From: Edaphobacter bradus
Lineage (GTDB): Bacteria > Acidobacteriota > Terriglobia > Terriglobales > Acidobacteriaceae
Direction: 5' to 3'
Assembly: GCF_025685645.1 (NCBI RefSeq)
Contig: NZ_JAGSYF010000007.1
Span: forward strand, 1-64,000
Length of the DNA: 64,000 nt
Each line of letters opens with the position of its first letter. Positions within the stretch are counted from its first letter, which is position 1. Positions 7,512 through 16,674 of the stretch are shown piece by piece. The position numbers were made by a program, and so were the translations under genes. A model generated the notes under the pieces. The model had not been told where the DNA came from and did not search any database. It was given only the letters and a program-made list of their open reading frames with translations.

Positions 7512-10500
7512 ATGAGGCGATTCGACATGAACTTACTTAGAGGCCTTCTTTCACTAGACACAGCAGCACGCACGTCCCTTGTAGAGGATACGGCCGTGTC
7601 GCTTCAACAGACGCAGAACCGGCTTCAGCAAACTCATGGGCGGCAAGGGCGGAGCGTTCTGAGACGTATTTTATACAGCGTCGCCTCCGTGATTATTTGC
7701 TGTCTGTTGTTTGCCGCGGGGGCGTTCGCCCATGCCCAATCGACGTTTGGGAGCGTCAGAGGCACCATACAGGACGCTAGCGGCTCGGCGATTCCAGGTG
7801 CGCAGATTGTGCTGCATAGTACAGATGAAAATACAGAGCGCACAGTCGACGCCGATAGTTCAGGCGCCTTCATCTTTGAAAATGTAAAGGCTGGTAAGTA
7901 CTCGTTGCGCGCCCATCGCGATGGCTTTGCCGACACCGTTGTATCGGGGATCTCAGTCGAGGCACGACAGGACTTGAGACTTGAGGCTACGCTCAACGTT
8001 GCGGCACAGATGACAACCGTGGAAGTATCGGGAGCAGCCGACCAGATCAATACGGAAAATGGAACGATCAGCGATTCGAAGACGAATATCGAAATGACGC
8101 AGTTACCCCTGAATAACCGCGCGACCACGACCAGTCCGCTAGGCGCCCTTGGCCTGTCTCCCAACGTTCAGACAGATAGTTCCGGCAATATCGCCCTCGG
8201 CGGAGCGAGTTCCTCGATGGTGAATTTCTCCGTCGATGGCATTTCAACTGCCAACGTGCGACAGAATGGAGCGCTGCAGGACGCCTATCCATCGCAGGAG
8301 GGAATTGCTGCGGTTAAAGTGACCGCATTCAACAATAGTGCGGAGTTTTCCCAGGTCGGCGATGTGACATTTACAACCAAGAACGGGACAAGCGAGTATC
8401 ACGGAAGTGTCTTCGAGTATTTGCAAAACCAGGCGCTGGATGCCAATCCGTATGGCTCTAGCGGAAAAGCCCCCAAGAAATTCAATACGTTTGGCTTCTC
8501 GTTGAGCGGGCCGATTGTGATTCCACACCTCTATGATGGGCACAACAAGACGTTTTTCTTTGCGGACTATGAGGGCAACCGACGTAGCACTGCGGTGTTC
8601 CAGCAATATGTAGTTCCGACCGTGGCGGACAGGAACGGCAACCTTTCTGATATCGGTGGGCCTACGATTCCATCTGCCCAGATCAGCCAGACAGCAAAGG
8701 CGCTGCTCGCCTATTACCCATTGCCGAATGTGGCTGGCGCCATTAACCAGACGCAGGCCATCAACTATCAGAATTTTCAAGCAACTCCGGCACGCACCGA
8801 CGGTGCGGACATCCGGGTCGATCAGACGATCTCGTCCAAGCAATCGGCTTACGCGCGCTTTAGCCGCAAGAACATCACCACGGACTTCGCGAACCTCTTT
8901 CTGCCGGATGATTCGGATTCCATTCACAATCGGAGCCTGCTGATTTCGCATACCTACACGATTACCCCAAGGCTGCTGAATGAGTTTCGCTACGGCTTCA
9001 CGAACGTGACGACCAACGTCAACTTCCCGATTCAAGGTTCCACCGCGTTGAGTCAGTTGAATCTGACTGGTGTCGATATCAGCCAGCATCCGTTAACCCA
9101 CGCATTCCCCACCTTCAATTTCAGCGCGGGCACCCCGTTCCCAGTCATTGGAAGAGACAAGGCAGGCGTCACCCAGTCGAAGACGACGCAGTTCAGTGAT
9201 AACCTGACTTACACCTTCGGCAAGCACACGGTGAAGGGCGGGATCGATGTCCGTCGCGTTCGGTACTTCGACCTGGAGAGCTTTGCCCCACAGTTCGCCT
9301 CAGACGACTTCGGGGCCTTCATATTTCAACCATCTTACGGAAACGCCCCGGGCGATCAGTTTACGGGCAATGCCTTTGGCGACTTCCTCGAAGGCGCACC
9401 CACCACGCTTTACTTCGCTGTCTCCAGCCCAGATGTTGGAGGAACCGCCACGCAATATAGTTTTTTCGCACAGGACGAATTCCAGGTCAACAGTCGTTTG
9501 ACGCTCAGCTACGGTCTTCGCTGGCAGATTCTCCCCGGCTTTCAGGAGGACGGCGGTAATCTGGCAAACTTCGATCAACGGAATAACTCGATTGTCGTTC
9601 CTGATGCTTTGGCGGGATACCTCACCAGCCAGAACATCACTTCTTCCAACGTCGCCTTCCAGCAGTCCTTCAATGCGTGCCCGTCCGGTATGGCTGGCGG
9701 ATCGAACGTTCACGGGTTACCGTGCACCGGATATATCACGGCCAGCCAGGATGGATTGCCGCAGAGTCTGCGCCAGACTTATAAAGGAGACTTCCAGCCG
9801 CGCTTCTCGATTGCCTATCGTCCGTTCAACGACACCAAGACGGTGGTGCGTGCCGGATTTGGCATCTATACGATGACCAACTTGGGACCGCTTTCGTTCA
9901 ACAACAGCGGCAATCCAACCTCGAATCTGCACACGTATTCCAACTCCAACAGTGCTGGGCCGAACACGCCACAGATCGTCTTTCCGAAAACTTCTCCAGC
10001 CACCTCCGGCGGTCCAACCTTCGGTGGTGGCGGACTGGATCAGGGAGTTGATCCCCACTTCTGCGATCCCCAATCAAACCAGTGGAACGTGACCGTAGAG
10101 CGCCAGTTCACGAACGCAACATCGCTTCGCGCGAGCTATGTCGGCATGCACACCTACCGGCTGAGCATCACCGAGGATCTAAACCAGATTCCCGCCAGCA
10201 CGATTCCGTACAACACGGGAGCAACGGCTGGAGTTTTTGTGGATTCTCGCGCGCCATATCAGAACTGGACGACGCTCCTCAGTACGTTCAATGCAGGTGA
10301 GGCAAACTATCACGCATTCGAGGTCCAGGCGACGCATCGTTTGGAGCATGGGCTCTACGTGGATGCAAATTACACCTACGCTAAGAGTGTGGCCGACAAT
10401 CAGGGTGATGCGCCGAGCGCGTTCGCCGGTGAGGTCAATTACGGACTTCCCGTCGCCGATCGGTTTCACATCAAACAAAACCTCGGCAATGTTTCCGGTA

Positions 10501-11060
10501 CTCGTCGCAACCGCATGCTGCTCATGGGGGTATATCAGCTTCCTTTCGGCAAGGGACGTCAGTACATGAATACCAGGACAGCTACGGATATGTTTCTCGG
10601 CGGCTGGGATCTGACAACCATCACGCTGCTGGAGACGGGCCCCTGGCTTACCCCCAGCATCAGCGGCTCTGCCGATCAGTCGAACACGAACGTCGTCAAT
10701 CGTAGTGCCGTGCTGCGTCCGGATATGGTGCCGAAGGGTACTGCCGGAGCTGTAACATACAACAACCTGTCCTTCCTGGCGACACCCGCAGGAGCAGGTC
10801 GCTTCGGGAATGCAGGAGTTGGGAACATTCAGGGTCCTGGGACGGCCACAGTGAGCCTTGGTGTGGCAAAGCGGTTCGCTATCACCGAGAAGGTGCATGC
10901 ACGGTTCGAGACGACCTTTACCAACGTTCTGAACCACACCAACTTTGCGCCTCCTGTGACGGCGATCGACAATTCGCTGTTCGGGCGGCTGACTGGACCG
11001 CAAACGGCGGAGAATGCGGGAAATCGGACGGGACAGGCGGCGCTCAGAATCGACTTCTAA
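7512..11060 (+). CDS. Oar-like TonB-dependent receptor with carboxypeptidase-regulatory-like domain
   Basis: A 1182-residue outer-membrane protein. After a long N-terminal extension comes a signal sequence (about residues 52-76, ending AHAQ). A Cna-B/carboxypeptidase-regulatory-like fold follows (FGSVRGTIQDASGSAIPGAQ), then a plug domain (LPLNNRATTTSPLGALGL) and a long beta-barrel ending in Phe (AALRIDF). This very large receptor class is abundant in Acidobacteria and takes up polymers or large ligands with TonB energy. The ligand cannot be read from sequence. No other start lies between the ATG at 7512 and the signal peptide. It is divergent from the sensor kinase and followed by a terminator at 11081. 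Confidence 0.9.
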   Translation: MRRFDMNLLRGLLSLDTAARTSLVEDTAVSLQQTQNRLQQTHGRQGRSVLRRILYSVASVIICCLLFAAGAFAHAQSTFGSVRGTIQDASGSAIPGAQIVLHSTDENTERTVDADSSGAFIFENVKAGKYSLRAHRDGFADTVVSGISVEARQDLRLEATLNVAAQMTTVEVSGAADQINTENGTISDSKTNIEMTQLPLNNRATTTSPLGALGLSPNVQTDSSGNIALGGASSSMVNFSVDGISTANVRQNGALQDAYPSQEGIAAVKVTAFNNSAEFSQVGDVTFTTKNGTSEYHGSVFEYLQNQALDANPYGSSGKAPKKFNTFGFSLSGPIVIPHLYDGHNKTFFFADYEGNRRSTAVFQQYVVPTVADRNGNLSDIGGPTIPSAQISQTAKALLAYYPLPNVAGAINQTQAINYQNFQATPARTDGADIRVDQTISSKQSAYARFSRKNITTDFANLFLPDDSDSIHNRSLLISHTYTITPRLLNEFRYGFTNVTTNVNFPIQGSTALSQLNLTGVDISQHPLTHAFPTFNFSAGTPFPVIGRDKAGVTQSKTTQFSDNLTYTFGKHTVKGGIDVRRVRYFDLESFAPQFASDDFGAFIFQPSYGNAPGDQFTGNAFGDFLEGAPTTLYFAVSSPDVGGTATQYSFFAQDEFQVNSRLTLSYGLRWQILPGFQEDGGNLANFDQRNNSIVVPDALAGYLTSQNITSSNVAFQQSFNACPSGMAGGSNVHGLPCTGYITASQDGLPQSLRQTYKGDFQPRFSIAYRPFNDTKTVVRAGFGIYTMTNLGPLSFNNSGNPTSNLHTYSNSNSAGPNTPQIVFPKTSPATSGGPTFGGGGLDQGVDPHFCDPQSNQWNVTVERQFTNATSLRASYVGMHTYRLSITEDLNQIPASTIPYNTGATAGVFVDSRAPYQNWTTLLSTFNAGEANYHAFEVQATHRLEHGLYVDANYTYAKSVADNQGDAPSAFAGEVNYGLPVADRFHIKQNLGNVSGTRRNRMLLMGVYQLPFGKGRQYMNTRTATDMFLGGWDLTTITLLETGPWLTPSISGSADQSNTNVVNRSAVLRPDMVPKGTAGAVTYNNLSFLATPAGAGRFGNAGVGNIQGPGTATVSLGVAKRFAITEKVHARFETTFTNVLNHTNFAPPVTAIDNSLFGRLTGPQTAENAGNRTGQAALRIDF

Positions 11061-11080
11061 TTCGATTGCCCGCTTTCGGA

Positions 11081-11115
11081 AGGCGAGGAGATCTCCTTCT
11101 CGCCTCCCTTTTTCC
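11081..11115 (+). terminator. Rho-independent terminator after the TonB receptor
   Basis: AGGCGAG (11081-11087) pairs with CTCGCCT (11099-11105), with GGAGATCTCC palindromic in the loop, followed by CCCTTTTTCCC. It starts 20 bp after the receptor stop codon. Confidence 0.7.
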
Positions 11116-11195
11116 CTATCTCAGTATGCGGGAGCCCCTATGGGTTTTGCGAAAGATGAAATCGAAGGCTGATCGCTTCCTGCTCATTTCTGATA

Positions 11196-11351
11196 GCGCT
11201 GGTTGTACTTGTGACCAGTGTGTTTAGCCATCTTTCAGCTAGTGGAACACGGATCGTCGCCAAAGGGAGTGGGCACTATATCCAGACTGACCGACCGGAT
11301 GTCGTGATTCAGGCAGTACATGAGATGGTTGAACGGGTGTGGCGGAAGTAA
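11196..11351 (+). pseudogene. Alpha/beta-hydrolase C-terminal fragment
   Basis: The frame ending at TAA 11349-11351 reads SGTRIVAKGSGHYIQTDRPD and then VVIQAVHEMVERV. This is the C-terminus of an alpha/beta hydrolase with the catalytic His in GSGHYIQ. Homology fades upstream of about 11200, and no nucleophile motif or start is present. It is a stranded 3' gene fragment in a gap that otherwise holds only repeat A (11491) and unrecognised DNA. Confidence 0.6.
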
Positions 11352-11490
11352 TCTCAGGTTTTCGACTATTCACCGGAGTGGCATCGAGATGAGCGATACT
11401 TCAGTGTCGCCAAACACTCTCCGCATCAGTGGATCTTCGAGTTGTCGGCGAACGCGAAATCGGCAGTTGTTTTTTCAATTGGCGATAAAT

Positions 11491-11592
11491 CGCCAATTCC
11501 CTCATCGACAATGGAATGCGAGCCACATGGCCGAATAGTCGCCAAACCGGAACTTATCCAGTTGGCCGAATAGTCGGCTTGTCGGACAAGTG
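11491..11592. repeat. Dispersed repeat A, copy 1
   Basis: The core CATCGACAATGGAATGCGAG, then CCACATGGCCGAATAGTCG and a CGGACAAGTG end, recurs at 23974-24047 and 44957-45025. This copy contains an internal partial duplication of GGCCGAATAGTCG (about 11529 and 11562), making it about 30 bp longer. All copies are intergenic. A short right-end piece (GCGAATAGTCGGCAAATCG) also lies at about 19201, just left of repeat B copy 2. Confidence 0.75.
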
Positions 11593-11895
11593 CCATAATT
11601 CCTTCGGCTTGGATCTCTGGCTTATACGAATTATCCCACCCCAACGTGAGAACAGGTGAGCTCACGCTTGAATGCATTGAACGGTTGGTGTAATGTGAGC
11701 GCGAGTCTGGGAGGAGTAATGGAACGACCGACCCGAGCACTCACTCAGTCCTCACGGGCCGCGAAGTAGGCACTAGATGCGCCGAACCCCACAACATCCT
11801 CGCTCCCCATCTGCTGTGCAAGCTTGAAATCCCAAAACAGAACGTGGGGACAATTCCCAAGACTCGGTTCAAATCCAAGACTGGAGGATAAATAT

Positions 11896-12342
11896 ATGTG
11901 CTGGTTCTCAGCTGAGCATGCAACGCATATAGAGGAGGCCAAGGCGGGACAGCGTCTTGCCATTAGGACCATGAATTGGCACGCGAACTGGGTAGTTCGA
12001 GAGCAAGAACTCGAGGCTCCGAGGCCTTGTCCGGTTTGCCTCGTGGATCAGACCAGAGTCTTATTCCGGCTCTCCGAAAATCAGCAAGCCTCTCTTCACG
12101 TCGGCCCAGAGGTCGAGGCGGTTTTCAAAATGCTTAAACAGCCTAAACTGGACATCTTTGAGTTCGCAGACGGCAGGCAAGTCATGTTACGCGAGCTGCC
12201 CCCCGGACTAATTTTGGACGTCCTTGTTGTTCCAGGTCGTGAGGAACTCTCAGCCATTCTGGAGAAGGAGCGAACCATTCAAGAGCAAGAGGACGAAAGA
12301 GAGAGCGAGCCGTTCTTTACCCGGCTGCTGGCACGTTTGTAA
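11896..12342 (+). CDS. Hypothetical protein with CxxC motif
   Basis: The ATG at 11896 with GGAGG eight bases upstream gives 148 residues starting MCWFSAEHATHIEEAKAGQR. It is predicted soluble, with a CPVC pair near residue 46, a hydrophobic LPPGLILDVLVVPG stretch and an acidic, charged C-terminal helix (EKERTIQEQEDERESE). I recall similar short proteins in acidobacterial genomes but know no function. The CxxC and early Cys/His residues could bind metal or be redox-active; that is speculation. A longer in-frame start at 11824 has no ribosome site. Confidence 0.65.
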   Translation: MCWFSAEHATHIEEAKAGQRLAIRTMNWHANWVVREQELEAPRPCPVCLVDQTRVLFRLSENQQASLHVGPEVEAVFKMLKQPKLDIFEFADGRQVMLRELPPGLILDVLVVPGREELSAILEKERTIQEQEDERESEPFFTRLLARL

Positions 12343-12418
12343 AAGCATCAGCAAAAGCAGGGTTGCTCTTACGCTGCGATTCAAACGTAAGACTGGTCAC
12401 CTCTTTGTCGTGAGAAGG

Positions 12419-12437
12419 GGGTGGAGGTCCTCCACCC
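12419..12437. terminator. Perfect 9-1-9 GC-rich hairpin
   Basis: GGGTGGAGG-T-CCTCCACCC lies 77 bp after the hypothetical gene. A second hairpin, TCCACCG (12476-12482) and CGGTGGA (12493-12499) followed by TTTT, lies just downstream. Together they probably insulate the upstream gene from the TetR gene at 12683. Confidence 0.5.
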
Positions 12438-12682
12438 TCGCCTCCGACAGTGTTCTAGTGGGCCTCAAGTTCCAGTCCACCGACTATTGTTCCGGTGGAT
12501 TTTGATAACGAGACGTTCTCCCCTTTGGGACCGCCGCCGTCAAACGACAGGCTTGGCATCGAACCCGGGTGAGCTGTTCCGTCCGCAACTGGACGTGTAG
12601 CCGGTTTTTCGTCCAAATGGACTGGATTTGTAAAATCCTGAGAAGGGTTATACGGCATCGAATAGACTGGTTGTTTACCAAG

Positions 12683-13267
12683 ATGGAAACTCAGAACACG
12701 CGCGATCATCTGCTTCAGATCGGACTTCGTCGCATTCATGCCACGGGCTATGCATCGACGGGCGTGAAAGAGATTTTGGACGACGCCGGCGTGCCAAAGG
12801 GATCGTTCTATCACTATTTTCCCAGCAAGGAAGCCTTCGCGATCGAAGTACTGAAACTCTATGTTCAGGGGGAAAATCAACGGGCCGAGCAGACTCTTCG
12901 AACCGGCAAAGCTGCGCCCCTGAAACGCCTGAGGCAACATTTTGAGGAATTGATTAAGGTCTACGGACCAAGCGCAACGGTGTCCGGTTGTATGATGGGT
13001 AACCTCAGTCTTGAGATGGCAGACCACAGCGACTCGATTCAGTCCCTCCTGCGAAGCTCCTTCGCCAACTGGCAGGCTTCCATTGCCGGCGTTCTCGAAG
13101 AAGCGATCGAAGGCGGAGATCTCCCCAAATCAACGAAGCAGGAGAAACTGGCCGCCTTCCTCTTGAATAGCTATGAAGGCGCGCTCCTACGGTCAAAAGC
13201 CGATCGGTCGAATGCTCCATTAGAAAACTTCCTCGATATCGCTTTCAACGTTCTGCTCGATCATTAA
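12683..13267 (+). CDS. NemR-like TetR repressor (electrophile/redox sensing)
   Basis: A 194-residue TetR protein from the ATG at 12683. The DNA-binding region (TRDHLLQIGLRRIHATGYAS, then VPKGSFYHYFPSKEAF) closely follows E. coli NemR. So do the middle motif ATVSGCMMGNLSLEMADHS and the C-terminal APLEN. In NemR the equivalent Cys (Cys106, in an SGC motif) senses reactive chlorine and electrophiles; here it is Cys103. A NemR-type operator (consensus TAGACC-N4-GGTCTA, from memory) occurs at two promoters nearby, 16600 and 18641. The regulator therefore probably controls the ABM-type and NTF2-like genes. Its own promoter has only a weak inverted repeat, GGATTT-GTA-AAATCC, at 12624. A longer start at 12569 is unlikely. 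Confidence 0.82.
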   Translation: METQNTRDHLLQIGLRRIHATGYASTGVKEILDDAGVPKGSFYHYFPSKEAFAIEVLKLYVQGENQRAEQTLRTGKAAPLKRLRQHFEELIKVYGPSATVSGCMMGNLSLEMADHSDSIQSLLRSSFANWQASIAGVLEEAIEGGDLPKSTKQEKLAAFLLNSYEGALLRSKADRSNAPLENFLDIAFNVLLDH

Positions 13268-13340
13268 ATCTAATGGGTCAGAAAACAGAGCTGCTGGACC
13301 AGCGGACATCAACCTATTACCGTCGCCGAAATCTCCGCTG

Positions 13341-14364
13341 ATGAACATAAGTTTTAAGACGGCTCTCGAAGGCAATAGTCTGGCGCACGAAGTTGGAGAG
13401 TTTGGGAGGGAAGCTCTTAATTATTCGCTTGCCGGGCAGGGAGCTAACTTCATAGTTCAGTCGATGGAGTTCGCAAAGCACTCCCCGGTCCCTGGACATC
13501 ACCTAGAGGTTCACCAATGCAGGCTACCGGCAAATAGCAGAGGGAAGCGCAATAATTCCGACTCATACGGCGACTGGACAATGGCTTCCCGAACTTCAGG
13601 ATCGCCATGGACGCATCGTTGAGCTGGCTAAAGGGAGCAAGGATGTTCTCGGAAAGCTGGCGAATCTCTCTTCTTTAGTGGTCGCAACGGCGCACATTAT
13701 CGCTTCCATTGACACGTTACGGCGGTTAAAGCGGATCGAAGGCAAGTTGGATGACCTACTTGCAGGAAGAAAAAACGATCAGCTAGCCATGCTGGAGCGT
13801 CTTTATGTGAGATCCGGAGAAGTTCTTCATAGGCTCCCATATGGCGAGACGAGCCCAGAATTGCGTCGCTACCGTGACGAACTCTATGACCTGCGCAGCG
13901 GATGGCGTAGGGACATCGAGCGGATTCTCGAAACGGCGAAGGATCCGGCCGTGAACTCGTGGTGGAATCATCAAATTCTAAAATTAGGGTTCAAGTGGAG
14001 CCCTGAGCGCTTGGTGATCGATTTCTTTGAAGATAAGGTTCGAGCGTCACGAGAAAAAGAACTCTTGAGCATTTAGTGCCGTTAGCGGACGTTGTTCGAT
14101 GTATCTGGCTAGCCTTTCTCATCGATGTCTACATCGCTCAATGGTGTGGTTCTCTTGATCTGCTTTTTTCGCATACACTGCGCAATGAAGCCGAGTCGTG
14201 GGAAGGCATCGCACAGCAGATCGATGAACTCGTGGAAGAGTTCCAGCACGAAGAAAGTACTTCTCGAAATTCACACGATCACTTCAATCGGCGAGGCCAT
14301 TCGAGCATACGTAGTTGCGCTTACGGGGCAGGTGGAATACCAAACCGGAAAAATTCCGGCATGA
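13341..14364 (+). pseudogene. Broken locus of unknown function
   Basis: Coding-like sequence seems to pass through several frames. An ATG frame at 13341 (MNISFKTALEGNSLAHEVGE...) breaks near 13505. A second frame opens there (FTNAGYRQIAEGSAIIP..., PELQDRHGRIVELAKGSKDV) and runs into the 132-residue open frame ending at 14076. After that stop, SWEGIAQQIDELVEEFQHEE and then, one frame over, EIHTITSIGEAIRAYVVAL still look coding. One gene of about 330 codons damaged by two or three frameshifts is the simplest reading. No domain is recognised. Confidence 0.4.
13678..14076 (+). CDS. Hypothetical protein, open part of the broken locus
   Basis: The GTG at 13678 opens 132 residues: a hydrophobic start (VVATAHIIASIDTLRRLKRI), then charged helical sequence and ELRRYRDELYDLRSGWRRDI. 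No ribosome site precedes it and the same frame is open back to 13506, so the start is probably not native. It could be a membrane-anchored coiled-coil fragment. Function unknown. Confidence 0.35.
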   Translation: MVATAHIIASIDTLRRLKRIEGKLDDLLAGRKNDQLAMLERLYVRSGEVLHRLPYGETSPELRRYRDELYDLRSGWRRDIERILETAKDPAVNSWWNHQILKLGFKWSPERLVIDFFEDKVRASREKELLSI

Positions 14365-14785
14365 ACCATCAGGGCTTAAGGAGTTCGCCCTTGGGATTGT
14401 CTGAATTCATGCGAGAGGTGTCGAGGTAGAGGGACTGACGCAGAGAAGGGAAGCGGAGCGGCAGATGTTTGTGGCTGGGTAGGCGCCACCGGGAGACTCT
14501 CCAGGTGGCCTTACTGCTGGGGATAGCTAGAGCGTAAGCCAGATTCTCTGCGGAGATGAAGACTCTCACGATCAACGATCTGAAAGTAATGGCGAGGATG
14601 CTGGCCTTTAATTTTTTACCCGTAATCCGCTCGTTTCTCAATGAGTTGCAAACTCTTTCATCTAGCCGGGGTACACAGGAGAGAAGCAATGTGTGAGCCG
14701 TCTTGTGAGCAGTCTGAAAGGATTCGTAGATGCATTGCGACTTAGCCACCGGACCGCGACCGAGCCTTGAGATCAAACCGAAACC
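14365..14785. other. No recognisable gene
   Basis: A 135-codon frame lies on the minus strand (14369-14776) and a 46-codon frame on the plus strand (from ATG 14554). Neither resembles a known family or has a convincing ribosome site. It lies between the broken locus and the MarR gene and is treated as non-coding. Confidence 0.4.
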
Positions 14786-15259
14786 CTATAGAGCTTCACG
14801 TACGGAAGCCAAATGAGACAATAACTCGCGAGCGCTTCGGGCGGACAGTCGTGAAATGCCTCTTTTCCAAACAGGAGCAAGCGATTTGTCGAGTCTCGCT
14901 AAGCACTGGAGCCCTGCTTTGGTAATCAAACATATGACCTTCCTCCTATCGCCGTCGGGACGCTTTCGCATCACGAGCCCCTTCTTCTCCAATTTGTCCA
15001 AGAGGCGAGTGATGCCCGGTTCACGACGGATTGTTCTCTTGGGGATTTCCAGAGTCGGCAGTCCGTGTTCGCCCGCCCCTCGCAGGATTCGTAGGACGTT
15101 ATATTGCTCCATGTTGAGCCCCTCGACCTTGGCGACAGCATTGACTGCTCGGTAAAGTGCATCCGCCGTTCTCAGAAGCGCTACGGTGACCTCCTGTTCG
15201 ATTGCCGGGAAGGGGCGGTTCTGTTTGAGCTCCTGCTCGAGTTTTGGCATAGAAACCAT
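14786..15259 (-). CDS. MarR family transcriptional regulator
   Basis: A 157-residue protein with the winged helix of the MarR family: LNMEQYNVLRILRGAGEHGL, recognition-helix region RTIRREPGITRLLDKLEKKG, and wing VMRKRPDGDRRKVICLITKAG. MarR proteins bind as dimers and are usually released by small phenolic ligands or by oxidation. The nearest genes are the VOC dioxygenase on the same strand upstream and the NemR-type block, so a role in aromatic or electrophile response is plausible but only inferred. The start could instead be Met4. Confidence 0.88.
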   Translation of the reverse strand: MVSMPKLEQELKQNRPFPAIEQEVTVALLRTADALYRAVNAVAKVEGLNMEQYNVLRILRGAGEHGLPTLEIPKRTIRREPGITRLLDKLEKKGLVMRKRPDGDRRKVICLITKAGLQCLARLDKSLAPVWKRGISRLSARSARELLSHLASVREAL

Positions 15260-15614
15260 TCTATCTATGCCTATGCGGAGCGGGATTTCGGACTCAGGTG
15301 AGGTGTCGCGGCAAGGTTAGCGAGCTCGCTAGAGCCCTTCAATTCCATGATTGGTTGTCGCCTTTGGCGTTTGCTTGCAAACTCGGTTGCGAATCAATGA
15401 GACCATCAACCTTTGATCAATGTGCTGTGGTTACGCTGAGCTTTGTGGACGACTGGTTAATCTCGTATGTTGCGAAATTTCGAGGAACTGTCAGAGTGTT
15501 CAGCGATCGGTACATAAGGTGTTCGGAGCGGCCCCGCCTGAAGCGCATGCGACGATGTCATTCTCGTCCTACACCTCGTCGGGCTTCGCCTGATTGCCTC
15601 TTCCTCCAATATCC

Positions 15615-16577
15615 CTACTTGGCTATTAGCCTGACCGAGATCCCGCAAGGATCGGTGCAAGTTGCGATCTCGTCCGACACTTTTTGAGGATTCCAGTCTC
15701 CCCGCTGTAAGCTTTGGAAGGCGTCCGCCATCGCGGTTCGGTTTGGCAGCTCCAGCTCCCAATAGAGCAAGCGAGCTTCGTACGGAGAGGCAATAGGGGA
15801 GCCTGCGGCCCAATTGTTGAGCCCGAGCTGGTGATGGTAGCCTCCGACGGATGTAAACAACGCTCCTGGGTAGTTCCAGGTCATGATCGTGAAGCCAAGA
15901 CTCTCGTGATAGAAGCGCTTCGCCTGTCGCAGATCGCCAATGTAGAAATGCACGTGGCCAACGCGAGTCTCGGCAGGGACTCCGTACCAGTCCGGAGTCC
16001 CTGATCTGGCCAACCCGACCAGATCGACGGGATCTGTAGCGCTCATCAACTCACCGTTGCGATACGTCCACGTGTCGCGGGGTCGATCCGCATACACTTC
16101 GACCGTGAGCCCGTCAGGATCTGCCAGATATAGTGCCTCGCTGTAAAGGTGATCCCCAGCTCCGAAGGGAATCTGGCGTCGATTGAGGTACTGTAGGAAA
16201 CTCCCAAGCGCTTGGCGATGGGGGAGGAGAAACGCGGTGTGATAAAGCCCGAGGCGCGTCTTTTTCGCGATCGGATGTAACCCCGGCTGCTCTTGCAGTT
16301 CTAGAAGAACAACGCCATTTGCTCCCAAGCGTGCGAGGTTCCCCTGTTGAGAGAGAATATTCAACCCAACGACAGAGTTGTAGAACTCAATCGACCGGCC
16401 CAGGTTTGAAACAGCCAAGCGAACACATCGTATGCGTGCGGAATCAGGTAACCGGTATGCGGGTGGCTGGATTCCTGCGAGATGATGCGAAGAGTTTGTC
16501 AACAATTTGACTCCGGGTTGAAGGGCTCTCTCGTACTGGATTCCAGAGATACTTGACACAACAATACTTGACATCAC
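15615..16577 (-). CDS. VOC-superfamily ring-cleavage dioxygenase (catechol-2,3-dioxygenase type)
   Basis: A protein of up to 320 residues with two vicinal-oxygen-chelate modules. The first begins IRCVRLAVSNLGRSIEFYNS and the second VGHVHFYIGDLRQAKRFYHE. Expected metal ligands are the His of LGLYHTAFLLP, the His of GHVHFYIG and a Glu in the C-terminal part; LTVEVYADRP closes module one. The arrangement matches Bacillus CatE-like two-domain extradiol dioxygenases or thiol-dependent VOC detoxification enzymes. The start is unsure: the ATG at 16577 has a weak ribosome site and its first 15 codons overlap the -35 of the opposite promoter, so a later TTG start is possible. Confidence 0.75.
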   Translation of the reverse strand: MMSSIVVSSISGIQYERALQPGVKLLTNSSHHLAGIQPPAYRLPDSARIRCVRLAVSNLGRSIEFYNSVVGLNILSQQGNLARLGANGVVLLELQEQPGLHPIAKKTRLGLYHTAFLLPHRQALGSFLQYLNRRQIPFGAGDHLYSEALYLADPDGLTVEVYADRPRDTWTYRNGELMSATDPVDLVGLARSGTPDWYGVPAETRVGHVHFYIGDLRQAKRFYHESLGFTIMTWNYPGALFTSVGGYHHQLGLNNWAAGSPIASPYEARLLYWELELPNRTAMADAFQSLQRGDWNPQKVSDEIATCTDPCGISVRLIAK

Positions 16578-16615
16578 AACTATTCACAAACTACTATTAA
16601 AAACCGACCGGTCTA
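16568..16615 (+). promoter_or_regulatory. Promoter with NemR-type operator, copy 1
   Basis: TTGACA (16568-16573) and TACTAT (16592-16597), 18-bp spacing, form a promoter for the ABM-type gene. Immediately after it, ACCGACCGGTCTA completes a 16-bp site at 16600-16615 that matches one full half-site (GGTCTA) of the NemR box. The following 45 bp, including CTCTAAGAA and TTTCGCAAG, are shared with the site at 18641. Confidence 0.65.
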
Positions 16616-16674
16616 CTCTAAGAAGTGTGAGGGTTTATTTCGCAAGTTATCCCAATAATGAATGGAGCGCGTTC

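Noticed and set aside
8244..9089. Long minus-strand frames within the first TonB receptor (also 10179-11003)
   Set aside because: They are antisense to a well-conserved receptor; no domain or start signal was found.
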